Positions 63,993 to 64,000 of a DNA stretch of 64,000 nucleotides are shown one piece after another. The stretch is from Holacanthus passer (taxonomy: Eukaryota; Chordata; Actinopteri; Pomacanthidae), in the NCBI GenBank assembly GCA_025331565.1, contig JAFREQ010000024.1, positions 1,836,001 through 1,900,000 on the forward strand, written 5' to 3'. How positions within the stretch are numbered: the first letter of the stretch is position 1; every line of letters starts with the position of its first letter. The notes under the pieces were generated by a model. It searched no databases. It saw nothing but the letters and a program-made list of their open reading frames with translations, and was not told the DNA's origin. The position numbers were made by a program, and so were the translations under genes.

Positions 63993-64000
63993 GCTCAAAA

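Larger units (their letters stand above)
58050..64000. other. Repeat-rich sequence, probably intron of the KE-rich gene
   Basis: No exon with convincing splice sites and protein similarity was found on either strand. Many GT/CA microsatellites are present: 59368-59391, 59434-59452, 59915-59950, 60489-60513, 60831-60891, 63674-63712, 63818-63841 and 63964-63990. There are also two transposon-end fragments. A CpG-rich patch at about 62345-62400 is unexplained. Confidence 0.4.

Overview
The window is vertebrate nuclear DNA, almost certainly from a ray-finned (teleost) fish. Genes are split into short exons with GT..AG introns. Dinucleotide (CA/GT) microsatellites are very abundant, and there are fish-type hAT and piggyBac-like transposons. 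Three genes could be assembled exon by exon into full-length open reading frames.

Layout. About 1-2240: exons of a type II membrane C-type lectin-like gene on the minus strand (partial), downstream of a 17-bp minisatellite. 3725-6489: a plus-strand gene with a signal peptide, one V-type immunoglobulin domain and a tentative membrane exon. 7632-9444: METTL6 (tRNA m3C methyltransferase), minus strand, five exons, 305 codons. 9993-16349: EAF1 (ELL-associated transcription elongation factor), plus strand, six exons, 259 codons, head-to-head with METTL6 across a 548-bp shared promoter. EAF1 intron 1 carries a decayed 2.67-kb hAT transposon with intact ends and an 8-bp target duplication. 20978-46808: complete BMPER (crossveinless-2 type BMP regulator), minus strand, 16 coding exons, 689 codons, converging on EAF1. 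Its introns hold a 1.45-kb minisatellite, many microsatellites, G-rich tracts and tandem nuclear-receptor half-sites. 46809-57708: BMPER upstream region with polypurine tracts, two kinds of MITE, a 71-bp direct repeat and a GC-rich CpG cluster. 57709-58049: the last exon of an unrecognised Lys/Glu-rich protein, minus strand. 58050-64000: repeat-rich sequence with no exon I can support.

These genes do not form one pathway. METTL6 and EAF1 are housekeeping genes sharing a promoter. BMPER is a secreted developmental regulator of BMP signalling. The lectin and Ig-domain genes look like rapidly evolving immune-type receptors. I found no clearly new molecular system. The least explained items are the Ig-domain receptor candidate, the KE-rich terminal exon and several repeat structures.
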